Of a stretch of DNA of 64,000 bases, positions 28,604 to 37,688 are shown one piece after another (the stretch's first letter is position 1; the number at the start of each line of letters is the position of its first letter). Origin of the DNA: Boseongicola sp. (GTDB lineage Bacteria; Pseudomonadota; Alphaproteobacteria; Rhodobacterales; Rhodobacteraceae); the NCBI GenBank assembly GCA_028824715.1, contig JAPPCV010000114.1, forward strand, positions 86,127 through 150,126. Direction: 5' to 3'. Made by a program: the position numbers and the translations under genes. Under the pieces are notes generated by a model. That model had not been told where the DNA came from. It ran no database searches and worked only from the letters and a program-made list of their open reading frames with translations.

Positions 28604-29829
28604 TCGACGGCCTCAATACCATGCTGCCGCTCGCCTGGCGAAACCTGTGGCGGAACCCGCGTCGCACCGGCATCACGCTGATCGTTGTGGCCATCGGGGT
28701 TTGGTCGATCCTGTTCTTCAATGCATTCATGATTGCCTGGGCCAAGAGCTCGAAGGAAACGACACTTCAACTTCTTCTCGGGTCAGGACAGATCCATGCC
28801 GAAGGCTACATGGACGATCCTTCAATTGAGAAATTGATGGATCCACCCGACCTGGACCTCACCTCGGCACTGGATTTACCCGCCGTAGCCGACTGGACAA
28901 CCCGCGTCGTCGTCCCGGGGGTGGTTCAAAGCGAGTACAAGACCTTGCCGGCCACAATTGTCGGCGTCGACCCGACGGCCGAGGCACGGATTTCGTCGAT
29001 CCCCGGCAAGATCGCCGAAGGTCGATATCTGAACAGCAGCGATGACGACTCGGCCGTCTTGGGGCTGCACATGGTCGAGCGGCTGAAAACCGGGCTTGGT
29101 CGCCGCGTGATCCTGATGTCGCAGAACACCGCGGGCGCGATGTCCGAACAGAGCTTCGACGTGGTTGGCATCTACGACGCCGACAAGGCGACCGAAGACC
29201 TTTATGTCTTCACCGGACGCGCGGCGTCGCAAGCGTTCCTGGGCCTTGAGGGCGAGATCGCCCAGATCGTCTTCGTTCTGCAGGAGGAGATGGCATTGGA
29301 GGACACCATCGCGGCGATGGCCGACGCGGCACCCGACCTTGACGTCCGCAGTTGGAGAGACCTCAACCTGTTCCTGGCCTCTATGGACAGCTACATGCGT
29401 GTCTTCATCCATGTCTGGCTAGGCATCGTCTTTGCGCTGATGGCGATCGGCATCATCAACACCCAACTGATGGCGGTCTTCGAACGAACGCAGGAATTCG
29501 GGCTGCTGCGTGCGCTTGGGATGAAGCCGCGTCGGGTTCTCTTGATGGTCACCATCGAAAACGCACTGCTGATAGGCGTCGGAGTGCTCTTAGGCATGGC
29601 CATGGCAGCCGTGACCATATGGTCGGTCAGCGACGGCATCGACTTCTCGGCCTTTGCCCGGGCCATGGAGATGGTTCAGACCGGCGAAATCATCTATCTT
29701 GATTACGAACCGGACGCATTCATCCTGTTCCCGGGCCTGATTTGGCTTCTTGGCATCTTGGTTGCTCTCTGGCCCGCGCGACGGGCCTCGAATTGCCGCC
29801 CGGTAGACGCCATGCGGCGAGAGACCTAG
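28600..29829 (+). CDS. LolE/MacB-like ABC permease 2
   Basis: A 409-residue second permease of the same class. It opens LAWRNLWRNPRRTGITLIVV, has membrane segment 1 at about 24-48 and a large periplasmic domain (about 50-270; LGSGQIHAEGYMDDPS, then GLGRRVILMSQNTAGAMSEQ). The FtsX domain has VFERTQEFGLLRALGMKPRR as the coupling segment and WPARRASNCRPVDAMR at the end. The two permeases share the overall plan but differ clearly, suggesting a heterodimer like LolC/LolE. Its start overlaps permease 1 (28600-28603). Confidence 0.85.
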   Translation: MIDGLNTMLPLAWRNLWRNPRRTGITLIVVAIGVWSILFFNAFMIAWAKSSKETTLQLLLGSGQIHAEGYMDDPSIEKLMDPPDLDLTSALDLPAVADWTTRVVVPGVVQSEYKTLPATIVGVDPTAEARISSIPGKIAEGRYLNSSDDDSAVLGLHMVERLKTGLGRRVILMSQNTAGAMSEQSFDVVGIYDADKATEDLYVFTGRAASQAFLGLEGEIAQIVFVLQEEMALEDTIAAMADAAPDLDVRSWRDLNLFLASMDSYMRVFIHVWLGIVFALMAIGIINTQLMAVFERTQEFGLLRALGMKPRRVLLMVTIENALLIGVGVLLGMAMAAVTIWSVSDGIDFSAFARAMEMVQTGEIIYLDYEPDAFILFPGLIWLLGILVALWPARRASNCRPVDAMRRET

Positions 29830-29842
29830 GAAGGAACAAGGC

Positions 29843-30535
29843 ATGGATCCGATTGTCACCTGCCGCGGCCTGTCCAAGACCTTCGGAAAGGGCGAACTGG
29901 CGGTGCATGCGCTCAGGGATGTCGATCTGGACATCATGCCCGGCGACATTGCGACGCTTGCCGGGCCGTCGGGGTCGGGCAAGACGACGCTTCTCAACAT
30001 GATTGGCGCCCTTGACGAGCCGACCTCGGGCGAGGTGTCCGTTGGCGGGCAACCGCTGAGCGGGATTTCCCGGTCCGGGCTCTCGGACTTGAGGCTATCG
30101 AAGATCGGCTTTGTCTTCCAGTCTTACAACCTGATCCCGGTCCTGTCGGCGCGCGAGAACATCGAGTTCGTGCTGCAATTGCAGGGTGTTTCCGGTTCGG
30201 AGCGCCACGACCGCGCGATGGAGGCGATCAAGGAGGTCGGGCTTGCCGGCATGGAAGACCGCCGTCCCGGCAAGATGTCGGGCGGGCAACAACAACGGGT
30301 GGCCGTCGCCCGTGCCCTGGTGTCTCGCCCGACCATCGTTCTGGCCGATGAGCCCACGGCCAACCTTGATTCAAAGAACGCGCTTGAGCTTGTCGACCTG
30401 ATGCGGAACCTCAACCGCGAACACGGCACAACCTTTCTGATCGGAACTCACGACGTCAGGGTGATGGAACACTCAATGCGTCACATCGAAATGGTGGACG
30501 GAAGGATCGACAACGATGCGCGCAGCAGCGCCTAG
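29843..30535 (+). CDS. LolD/MacB-like ABC ATPase
   Basis: A 230-residue ATPase of the LolD/FtsE/MacB group. The Walker A is GPSGSGKTTLL, the Q-loop is GFVFQSYNLIPVLSA, the signature is KMSGGQQQRVAVARA and the Walker B is IVLADEPTANLD, followed by the switch histidine in LIGTHDVRVM. AGGAAGGA stands upstream of ATG 29843. The -NLIP- after the Q-loop is typical of the LolD/MacB clade. It is coupled to the outer-membrane gene, whose start at 30516 lies inside the 3' end of this gene. Confidence 0.9.
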   Translation: MDPIVTCRGLSKTFGKGELAVHALRDVDLDIMPGDIATLAGPSGSGKTTLLNMIGALDEPTSGEVSVGGQPLSGISRSGLSDLRLSKIGFVFQSYNLIPVLSARENIEFVLQLQGVSGSERHDRAMEAIKEVGLAGMEDRRPGKMSGGQQQRVAVARALVSRPTIVLADEPTANLDSKNALELVDLMRNLNREHGTTFLIGTHDVRVMEHSMRHIEMVDGRIDNDARSSA

Positions 30536-31742
30536 TGCGGTCATTCTTGCCTTAATCGTGGCAATGCCGGCCGGGGCCGATGACTTTCGTGTGCGGACCG
30601 AAGCTGGGCTGACGTCAAGCAGTGCGGATGCAACAAGTCTGGGGGCTGACCTGGGTTATCGGGGCACCCGGGCGGTGACCGCGAGCGCACGCCTCATGTG
30701 GGACAAGTTCGAGGGATCCTTTCGCCTTGAGGTTCACACACAGCTCAAGGCCGCGCATGGCAGCCAGATTGCCCTGGCGTCCGAATTGATGCCTTCCGAA
30801 GGCCCGCCACGGACATTGCTTGATCTAAGTGGCGACTGGTCGCAAGATCCTGATCAGAAAGTTGTCGGCGCCATCGACCGTGCTTCGGTCGCCTACACCC
30901 GTGAGAGCCTGGTCTTGAAGGCGGGACGGCAAGCCATCACTTGGGGGAGCGGGTTGTTCTTTCACCCATCCGACATCGTGGCCCCGTTTTCGCCAGATGC
31001 GATCGATACCAGCTACAAGCCCGGCGTCGACATGCTCTACGCTCAATACCTTTTTGACAATGGCGCCGATGTCCAGGCCATTGCCGTCCCGCGCGCGGAA
31101 ACTCACGGCGGATCAGTCGACATGGACCAAAGCACCTTGGCAATCCGCGGCAGTGCGACCCTGGGTAACCTAGACGGTGCGCTCTTCTACGCTCGTGACC
31201 GTGGCGACAACGTGACGGGGCTGAACCTGAGCGGTCCATTGGGCGGGGCGTCCTGGAACGCCGAGTACGTCCATTGGCGGCTTGCAGACGGCACCACGCA
31301 TCCGTCCTGGCTCTTCAACATCACCAACTTCGGCACCTTTGGGGATTGGAACGTTTCCTATTTCGCGGAGTATTTTCGCAACGGCTTCGGCGTGGATGCC
31401 TCAGCGCCATTGGACGCTCTGCCAGCAAGCCTGACAAAGCGGATGTCGACCGGACAGGTCTTTTTCGGCGGGCAGGATTTCCTGGCGCCCGGGGGCCAGC
31501 TTCAGGTGACCCCTGATCTTTCGATCAGCCCAAGAGCAATCATCAGCCTGAACGACCGCAGCAAGCTTGCCATGGTCGGCATCAACTACGCGCTCGGCGA
31601 CAACACCGATCTTGCTTTCGACATTTTCAGCCCGTTTGGCGCCGATGGCTCAGAGTTTGGCGGTCGCGAAACATCAGCCGGATCGGGGACTTTTGCGGGC
31701 CCGGCGCGATCGGCGACGCTTCGCCTCATTCATTTCTTCTGA
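30516..31742 (+). CDS. Outer-membrane beta-barrel protein, fifth gene of Lol-like operon
   Basis: A 408-residue exported protein that begins with a signal peptide (AAAPSAVILALIVAMPAGA-DD). The mature chain is rich in alternating hydrophobic/polar beta strands (RVRTEAGLTSSSADA, then VTASARLMWDKFEGSFRLEV, and DLAFDIFSPFG), with a segment YTRESLVLKAGRQAITWGSG that recalls porin-like and DUF1302-like barrels. It ends TLRLIHFF, with the terminal phenylalanine expected of BamA substrates. The start overlaps the ATPase gene by 20 nt. It is not a lipoprotein and not LolB. Together with the LolA-fold protein it suggests an envelope-spanning export route. No family could be named with certainty. Confidence 0.7.
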   Translation: MRAAAPSAVILALIVAMPAGADDFRVRTEAGLTSSSADATSLGADLGYRGTRAVTASARLMWDKFEGSFRLEVHTQLKAAHGSQIALASELMPSEGPPRTLLDLSGDWSQDPDQKVVGAIDRASVAYTRESLVLKAGRQAITWGSGLFFHPSDIVAPFSPDAIDTSYKPGVDMLYAQYLFDNGADVQAIAVPRAETHGGSVDMDQSTLAIRGSATLGNLDGALFYARDRGDNVTGLNLSGPLGGASWNAEYVHWRLADGTTHPSWLFNITNFGTFGDWNVSYFAEYFRNGFGVDASAPLDALPASLTKRMSTGQVFFGGQDFLAPGGQLQVTPDLSISPRAIISLNDRSKLAMVGINYALGDNTDLAFDIFSPFGADGSEFGGRETSAGSGTFAGPARSATLRLIHFF

Positions 31743-32470
31743 TGTCATTCGGACGCGTCGCGAAAAGAGGGGACGACTTGCGACAACAATGTTTCGGCTA
31801 CGCGGACGCCTCTGGTTGGTCACAATCCGATTGGGAATTCCGTTGACTGAAACGTGGCAGTCCCAGCCCCGGCTGATTTCACGGGTCGGTGAGGTGGGCA
31901 ACCCCAACGCCTCGCCGTGCAGATGCGCCAATCCCGGACGCCTCGTCATGTCTTTCCGCCCACGCGGCGGTCGTTCACGGGGCCGTAGGCCCAAAGCCTT
32001 TGCGAAGATCGGCGGGAAACCCGCCCTTCTGGCTGGCATGCACATGGCACGTTCCGCAGTTTCAGTCAACGATATAATCGCCATCCGATTCTCCAGTTCC
32101 AGCCTGCAGTAGACCGTTCCAAGGAAATGTCGCGTGGTCTGGTCCTTCCGGTGCATTCACGATTGTAGCGGCAATGCCGCAGCGTGCCTGAAGCCGCGCG
32201 AGAGTCATGACAGCAGTCCTCGCTTCCCCGGATGCCGGATTCCTCAACAGAACGGAAACTGGCCGCGCGCCAAGTCAGCGCATTGCTTGATGGCCGAAGA
32301 TTCGAGGGAAGGCCCCTCGTACATTTGGGGCGGCACGGGGCGAACATCTTGCCGTTGACTGCCCGCGACATGAGAACAAGGCGACCACGCCAGTGAGGCA
32401 ATCCCTCCGAACCTAAAGTGCAGACCTGCCCGTGACTGTGGGATGCGCCCGTCTCCCGACGTCTCTGTCC
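31743..32470. other. Gene-free stretch between Lol-like operon and TetR gene
   Basis: 728 bp between convergent genes. Several short ORFs overlap on both strands, but none shows a recognisable domain. A minus-strand reading from about 32247 to 32062 (ARLQARCGIAATIVNAPEG, then GDYIVD) has protein-like composition and could be a remnant. No T-run hairpin was found after the barrel gene. Confidence 0.4.
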
Positions 32471-33115
32471 TCAGGCTTGTGCCTGTTCCCGGGAGTCGAC
32501 CTCAAGCAGCCCGTTAAGGATCACGTTGGCAATCTCGGACGCAATGTATTCCGCATTCAACGTGTCCGAATCCCCATGTTCGAGAAAGAACCGCACCTGC
32601 TTGCCCATGACGGCGTAATATTCTGTCATCGCCCAGATGTGGAACAGCAGCAAGACCGGATCGACAGGACGCACGCGTCCGTCGGCAATCCAGCTCTCGA
32701 TCAGCGAAGCAGAGCGTCGGACGTCTTCGCGCGACCGTATCCAGTGATCCTGCAACATGCCCGCGTCGCGCATGACCTCGTTTGCAAACAGCTTCACCTT
32801 GTTGGGGTGTTCGAGCGAGAACCGGACCTTGCGGACGACATAGTCCCTCAGCACGGATTCGGGATCCCGGTTGATGGCGCTTCCGTCAAACAGATCGGCC
32901 CAGATCCCGATGATCTGGTCGATGACGTCCTGGTACAGCTCTTCCTTGCCGCTGATATGGTAGTGAAGCTTCGTCTTTGTAAGCCCCGCGCGATCAGCGA
33001 TGGCTTGGGTGGTGGTGCCGCGCAGACCATGCTCTGCGAATTCCGCAATAGCGGCCTCGCGGATCTTCTCGTTGAGCGCCTCGCGCTTTTGGGCGAAATC
33101 TGAACGTGATTTCAT
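32471..33115 (-). CDS. TetR-family regulator, RutR-like
   Basis: A 214-residue TetR regulator. The helix-turn-helix lies at about 17-60 (IREAAIAEFAEHGLRGTTTQ, AIADRAGLTKTKLHYHISGK). The C-terminal domain (ELYQDVIDQIIGIWADLFDG, then RPVDPVLLLFHIWAMTEYYA) is the YcdC/RutR type, whose founding member senses uracil in pyrimidine degradation. The start at 33115 (MKSRSDFAQKREAL) fits the domain; the open frame upstream is not homologous. It lies downstream of, and on the same strand as, the seven-gene operon, 395 bp from its last gene. It is the probable regulator of that operon. Confidence 0.85.
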   Translation of the reverse strand: MKSRSDFAQKREALNEKIREAAIAEFAEHGLRGTTTQAIADRAGLTKTKLHYHISGKEELYQDVIDQIIGIWADLFDGSAINRDPESVLRDYVVRKVRFSLEHPNKVKLFANEVMRDAGMLQDHWIRSREDVRRSASLIESWIADGRVRPVDPVLLLFHIWAMTEYYAVMGKQVRFFLEHGDSDTLNAEYIASEIANVILNGLLEVDSREQAQA

Positions 33116-33510
33116 GTGCTGACCGGGCTGCAAGCCGTGGCACCGACCGGGATGTCGTCGGTGGGCATCATCGCCGCAACCTCGACTACGCAAAAGTTCG
33201 ACGGTTCGTCTTTGGTATGCATCTTCCTTACCCGGTTGAGACGCGGAAAACCAGACAGCTTCCGAAGACATCGTGCCAACTTGAAGATGTCTTCCACCCC
33301 TGTTTCCGGCTCCTGTCAGGGTCATTCCGATCTGGTCGCGAAAGTACCTTGCCTGTGCCAAAGCCTGACCGTCCCCGGCGTCAATCGAGAATTCGCCAGC
33401 CTGCCCTATAGTCCGGCCTGCGCATTCGGGCAAGCCGCGGAAGCCGAGTTCCAGAAGTGCAAGGTCTTATTGTCATGTCCAGGCGGAACGGCGTGCAGGC
33501 AGAACGGCGG
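33116..33510. other. Spacer between reductase and TetR genes
   Basis: 395 bp. No gene was recognised on either strand. It probably holds the TetR promoter; no clear operator palindrome could be identified by eye. Confidence 0.4.
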
Positions 33511-34116
33511 TCACGGCCGGACGGGTATGCGCTGCAAGGTCCTTTCGACACGGGCGAGAAAGCCGGTACGGTCCTTCTCGGTCGAGTTGTTCATGTCGTA
33601 GAGCTGGAGCCAGATCACCTTGCACTTCGGCGAAAACAGCGGGCGCAGACCCCTTGTCCACAAGCTGCGTCCGGGATCGCGTATCAGGCGGATCCACCAC
33701 CATGGCGAGCCCGATGTAGTTATCCCGGCAAAGAGCCGGATGTGCCCGAGTCGCCCCTTTGTGCGCCTCAGCCGGGCATCGGCCACTTCAAACGCAATTC
33801 CGGGAAGCCATACCCTTTCGAGCCAGCCCTTCAGCATCGCCGGAGGTCCGTAGTACCAGGTCGGGTAGATCACCAGCAGCCCCTCAGCCCATTTCAGGTC
33901 GTCAATGTGCTCTGGGTGCTTGTCGATGATGGCCTGGGTGTGCGGCAGGTAGTCTGACCATTCCTGCTCGCTCAGGACCGGCTCGAATTCCTCGCGGTAG
34001 AGATCGCGTACACGCACGTCATGGCCTGCCGCACGCAAGGTGCGGCAGGCGGTGTCGAAGACGGCGGCGCCAAAGCTTTCACGACTCGGGTGACAGAATA
34101 CCACAAGCAGTCGCAT
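33511..34116 (-). CDS. Flavodoxin-fold NAD(P)H:quinone oxidoreductase
   Basis: A 201-residue protein of the NQO/MdaB/KefF flavodoxin-fold group: MRLLVVFCHPSRESFGAAVF at the start and KWAEGLLVIYPTWYYGPPAM with the FMN/FAD-binding YPTWYYGPPAMLKGW. The family transfers hydride from NAD(P)H to quinones or other acceptors. ATG 34116 begins the fold directly; GTG 34128 is an alternative start right after the stop of the binding-protein gene. It is the last gene of the seven-gene operon and may recycle reducing equivalents for a ring-reduction or oxidation step. Confidence 0.8.
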   Translation of the reverse strand: MRLLVVFCHPSRESFGAAVFDTACRTLRAAGHDVRVRDLYREEFEPVLSEQEWSDYLPHTQAIIDKHPEHIDDLKWAEGLLVIYPTWYYGPPAMLKGWLERVWLPGIAFEVADARLRRTKGRLGHIRLFAGITTSGSPWWWIRLIRDPGRSLWTRGLRPLFSPKCKVIWLQLYDMNNSTEKDRTGFLARVERTLQRIPVRP

Positions 34117-34128
34117 GGCCCCGCGCAC

Positions 34129-35118
34129 CTACGGCTTGAGGTCCATTCCGACCATCTTGTTCACGAAGCGGTCGGTTGCGACCATTTCCACATCGACCGA
34201 ACCGGCCTCGATGATTCCGGCCTCCACGGCAAGATCGTGAAAGGCCCTGACCCTCTGCAGGTCTATCGCGCCGATTCCGGCCTCGAGCTGGTAGCCACTG
34301 TCAATGATTCCGAGCGCCTTCATCTGCGCGACCTCGGCTGCGAGCTTTTCGGGTGTCTGGTCCGGATTGGCTTCAATGATTGCCGCGTTGCCTGCGGAAT
34401 TGTCGCCGTAGAGGTAATTGTACCAACCGATGGTGGACGCATCGATGAAGCGCTGCACGAGGTCGGGATTGCTTTCAACCAGTTCGACCCTGGTCTCAAT
34501 GGTGGTCGAATAGGTGCTCCAGCCATAGTCGGCCAGCACGAAAGTCTCCACTTCTGCACCTGCGCTTGCCGCGTAGAGCGGTTCGGCCGTCGCGTAGCCC
34601 TGCTGCACCATCTTCTCGTCATTCAGGAATTCGGCGAGGTTGTAGCCGTAGGGACGCAGGCTCTCGTCGCGGAAGCCGTGCGCAGCCGTCATCCACTGCC
34701 AGAAGCTGAACTGCCCATCTTTCGAGATCAGGATCTTCGGCGCGTTCACAAGGTCATCCCAGCCGCCATACTGGCCCTTGTGGGCGATCAGGACCTGCGG
34801 GTCCTTTTCAAAATAGGACGCTACGACGATCGTGGGAATTTCGTTGCGGACGTTGTCGATCGACAGCAGCAGGTTCCCGGTCATCAGGAAGTCGATCTTT
34901 CCTGCGGCCAGGAGCGGGCGGTTGTTCAACTGAGGACCGCCCATCTGGATTTCCACGTCCAACCCGTGCTCCTCGTAGGTTCCGTCGGCGAGCGCCTGGT
35001 AGAAGCCGCCATGACCGCCCTGGGCCAGCCAATTGGTGGCAAATACGACCTTGTCGGCGGCCGTGGCACCGCCCGCGACCAGCATTGCGGCCAGCGCGGC
35101 GAACATTCTCTTCATCAT
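34129..35118 (-). CDS. ABC substrate-binding protein, NMT1/ThiY-like
   Basis: A 329-residue periplasmic binding protein with a signal peptide (MFAALAAMLVAGGATA-AD) and an NMT1-type fold: VVFATNWLAQGGHGGFYQAL, then TYEEHGLDVEIQMGGPQLNN and LAAGKIDFLMTGNLLLSIDN. Relatives bind hydroxymethylpyrimidine, riboflavin or aromatic compounds; the WLAQGGHGG segment matches the pyrimidine-binding type in position. It is the sixth gene of the operon, well separated from its ATPase and permease by two enzymes, an unusual order. GGAG stands before the ATG at 35118. Confidence 0.85.
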   Translation of the reverse strand: MMKRMFAALAAMLVAGGATAADKVVFATNWLAQGGHGGFYQALADGTYEEHGLDVEIQMGGPQLNNRPLLAAGKIDFLMTGNLLLSIDNVRNEIPTIVVASYFEKDPQVLIAHKGQYGGWDDLVNAPKILISKDGQFSFWQWMTAAHGFRDESLRPYGYNLAEFLNDEKMVQQGYATAEPLYAASAGAEVETFVLADYGWSTYSTTIETRVELVESNPDLVQRFIDASTIGWYNYLYGDNSAGNAAIIEANPDQTPEKLAAEVAQMKALGIIDSGYQLEAGIGAIDLQRVRAFHDLAVEAGIIEAGSVDVEMVATDRFVNKMVGMDLKP

Positions 35119-35151
35119 GGTTTCATTCTCCTTTTTGCATGACAGTTCGGG

Positions 35152-36519
35152 TTACGCCCTTTCCATTTCGGGCAGCCAGCCCCGGGTTTTTCCCGGGTTC
35201 ATCAAGCCGTGGGGATCGGCTTCCTTCTTGAATTCGATCTGCACCGTGTCGATTTCCTTCATGCCCCCGTCTTCAATCGTGATCGCATGGGGATCGAAAA
35301 TCGTGCAGCCGTCGATCTCTTCCATTTCGTGAATGATCTCGTACATGCGCTCCCGGCCACGCCACCTCACGAGCGGCAACGCGAAGATCTGGACCGCGCC
35401 GTCCATGCGCGCCATCTCGTGATGGAAATGGACTTCGTCGCCATAGCGCTCCTTCTGGCGCACGACGAGACCAGGATCGAACGGGCGCGGATAGGCCACC
35501 TGCAGATAGGACCAGATGCCCGGTTCGAGCTTCAGCGCCTGCAGCGTGGTGTGGTTCCAACCGCATTCCCAGGCCGGAGGCAGGTTGGCGGCCTCTACCT
35601 CGTGCAGGGACTTTTCAAGGCTGACCGTTCCCTGGAAGCTTTCCACGCAAGCACGGAATTCCAGCATCGCGTCCGGCGCCATCATCGAGAAGACCGCATC
35701 CCTTCCGCCGGGGAAATGGTCGGTGAGGCGACGATAGAAGCGGGCGAATCCGCGTTCGACGACCGTCAGGAGATAGGCGTCGAGACCTGCGTCCTGTACC
35801 TGTACGGCGAAGTCGAGTGCCGTGCGATAGCCGTCGAAGAGCGCGATCGCGTGACTCCAGTCGGTGGCCGGCGCAAGCGCATAGTCCATCTCGGTGATGA
35901 TGCCGTTTGTGCCGTAGGCGTGCTGGGCCTTCAGGATGTCCTTGCCGCGGAGCTCGATGATCCTGGGCTTCTTCTCGACGGTGACGATGCGCAGGTAGGT
36001 GATGTTTCCTCCGTCGCGCAGCATTCCATGGCGCAGCGAACCGATGCCACCCGAGCCGCCGGCCACGAATCCCCCCATCGTGGCGATCCGCTTGGTCGAG
36101 GGAAACATGGTCAGCATCTGCCCGGTTCGGGCCACCTCGTTCTCTACTTTCCCGATGCGAGCGCCTGCCCCGCAGATCACGCGCCCGTCGGAGATTTCGC
36201 GTATGGCAGACAGGCCGGTGATCTCCAGAATCACGCCGCCGTCGATCGGGACGCACTGCCCGTAGTTGCCGGTGCCGCCACCCCTGACAGTCAAGGGAAT
36301 TCGGTGCCGCGCCACCGATTCGGCAATGGTCCTGACCTCCTCTTCGGTCTGCGGACGCACCAGCAACTGGCCCAGGCAGTGGTCGAGCCGCTCCTTCAGG
36401 ATCGGCGAGTACCAGTAGTAGTCACGTGACTTCGTCTGCAGCAGCCCAGCGTCGTCATGGCAAGGGATGCTTCCGATGTCCTTTCGGAATGCCGCCAGCT
36501 GTTCAGCCGTTGCTCTCAT
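35152..36519 (-). CDS. FAD-binding oxidoreductase (VAO/PCMH family)
   Basis: A 455-residue FAD-linked oxidase or dehydrogenase of the VAO family. The FAD-binding PCMH domain covers about 50-230: LLVRPQTEEEVRTIAESVAR, then LTVRGGGTGNYGQCVPIDGG and GGFVAGGSGGIGSLRHGML. The C-terminal part ends with GLMNPGKTRGWLPEME, a hallmark of glycolate-oxidase-like FAD enzymes. It starts within the stop of the amidohydrolase gene (ATGA overlap 36516-36519). No signal peptide is seen, so it acts in the cytoplasm. The substrate is unknown; in this operon it may oxidise a hydroxy acid or a ring carbon released by the hydrolases. Confidence 0.85.
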   Translation of the reverse strand: MRATAEQLAAFRKDIGSIPCHDDAGLLQTKSRDYYWYSPILKERLDHCLGQLLVRPQTEEEVRTIAESVARHRIPLTVRGGGTGNYGQCVPIDGGVILEITGLSAIREISDGRVICGAGARIGKVENEVARTGQMLTMFPSTKRIATMGGFVAGGSGGIGSLRHGMLRDGGNITYLRIVTVEKKPRIIELRGKDILKAQHAYGTNGIITEMDYALAPATDWSHAIALFDGYRTALDFAVQVQDAGLDAYLLTVVERGFARFYRRLTDHFPGGRDAVFSMMAPDAMLEFRACVESFQGTVSLEKSLHEVEAANLPPAWECGWNHTTLQALKLEPGIWSYLQVAYPRPFDPGLVVRQKERYGDEVHFHHEMARMDGAVQIFALPLVRWRGRERMYEIIHEMEEIDGCTIFDPHAITIEDGGMKEIDTVQIEFKKEADPHGLMNPGKTRGWLPEMERA

Positions 36520-37688
36520 GCCGCCGCCCTGTCGTCTTGCCCGATCTCGCCGGTCCGCACTACCAGTCGGCGGGCGCGGGGGCTGCGCAGCGCCTCGTTC
36601 CAGTCGTGTCCTTCAATCAGCAGGAAATCTGCCGGGGCACCGACCGCGAGTGGCGGCCGATCCAGCCCCAGCGCCTCGACGGGTCCGGTGGTTATCGCAT
36701 CCAGCCATCCCGCCGGATCGAACTGCGCCGAAACCGATGCCAGTCGCAGCACTTCGATCGCGTCGTAGCTGCCAAACGGATAGAACGGGTCGGCGACGTT
36801 GTCCGATCCGAACAAGACGGAAACCCCGGCAGTGCGCATCTCGTGCACCGGTGCGAGACCGCGCATCCTTGGGGTCCGGTCGCAGGAACTGTCCTGCAGC
36901 CAGAGATTGGCCGTTGGCAGCACGACCAGCGCGACGCCGGCTTCCGCGGCTGCACCGGCCGCGCGGGCGACTTCCCGCTCGGGCCGGATCGAAAGCGAGC
37001 AGGCGTGACCGCAAAGGACCCGCCCAGCAAGCCGGTGCCTGGCCGTCAGAGCCACGATTCGGTCAAAGGCGTTCGCCTCCGCGTCCAGCCCTTCATCGAC
37101 GTGAAAGTCGAGGCGCAAGCCATGTCTTGCGGCCAGCGCGAACACGTGCTCCAGCCACTCGTCGATCCTGGCATTTCGATAGACGAAACAGCCCAGAACC
37201 TCGCCGTCATTGGCCACGCGTTCGGCGATGCCCGGCCCGTGGTCCGGATCGCCCAGCAGATCCAGCGGTGTCAGCGAGGCTCGCTGCACGCGGACGCGGT
37301 TGCACCAATCCTGCGCCAATTCGCCGAGCACGTGCCACGCGAGCGGCGTCTGCGCCCCGGGCCAGTCCACGTGGCTGCGAAGCGCGCATATTCCGTTGTC
37401 GCTGGCTTCATTCAGCGCCCGGCCCATGCGGGAACGCAGATCCTCTTCGCTCCAGTTTGCGAGATCAGATTCCATTGCGTCAATTGCGCCAAAGAGACCG
37501 GGCCGCGCAGATTTGCAGCGGCCGGCAGTGAAGGTCTTGTCCAGATGCACATGCGGGTCCACGGGCAGCGGGATGGCCACGTGGCGTGCCGGTTCCGGCT
37601 GCGGTTCGATCGCGACGATGCGGCCCTGCCGAATGCCGAGCGCAACCGTCCGGCCGTTCAATAGAACATGGCTGAACTCAGAGTTCAC
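36516..37688 (-). CDS. Amidohydrolase-superfamily protein, cytosine-deaminase-like
   Basis: A 390-residue metal-dependent hydrolase of the CodA-like group. The metal motif HxH is in LPVDPHVHLDKTFTAGR, the third ligand and catalytic Glu are in LDFHVDEGLDAEANAFD, RVLCGHACSLS carries the next histidine, and the metal aspartate is in SVLFGSDNVADPFYPFGSYD. DNVADPF-P-G is characteristic of cytosine and isocytosine deaminases and of related triazine or pterin deaminases. It overlaps the permease gene by 11 nt and the oxidase gene by 4 nt. It probably deaminates or opens a nitrogen ring taken up by the transporter. Confidence 0.85.
   Translation of the reverse strand: MNSEFSHVLLNGRTVALGIRQGRIVAIEPQPEPARHVAIPLPVDPHVHLDKTFTAGRCKSARPGLFGAIDAMESDLANWSEEDLRSRMGRALNEASDNGICALRSHVDWPGAQTPLAWHVLGELAQDWCNRVRVQRASLTPLDLLGDPDHGPGIAERVANDGEVLGCFVYRNARIDEWLEHVFALAARHGLRLDFHVDEGLDAEANAFDRIVALTARHRLAGRVLCGHACSLSIRPEREVARAAGAAAEAGVALVVLPTANLWLQDSSCDRTPRMRGLAPVHEMRTAGVSVLFGSDNVADPFYPFGSYDAIEVLRLASVSAQFDPAGWLDAITTGPVEALGLDRPPLAVGAPADFLLIEGHDWNEALRSPRARRLVVRTGEIGQDDRAAA

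Noticed and set aside
31674..32156. 160-residue minus-strand ORF after the barrel gene
   Set aside because: It overlaps the 3' end of the barrel gene, is Arg/Pro-rich and has no recognisable domain.
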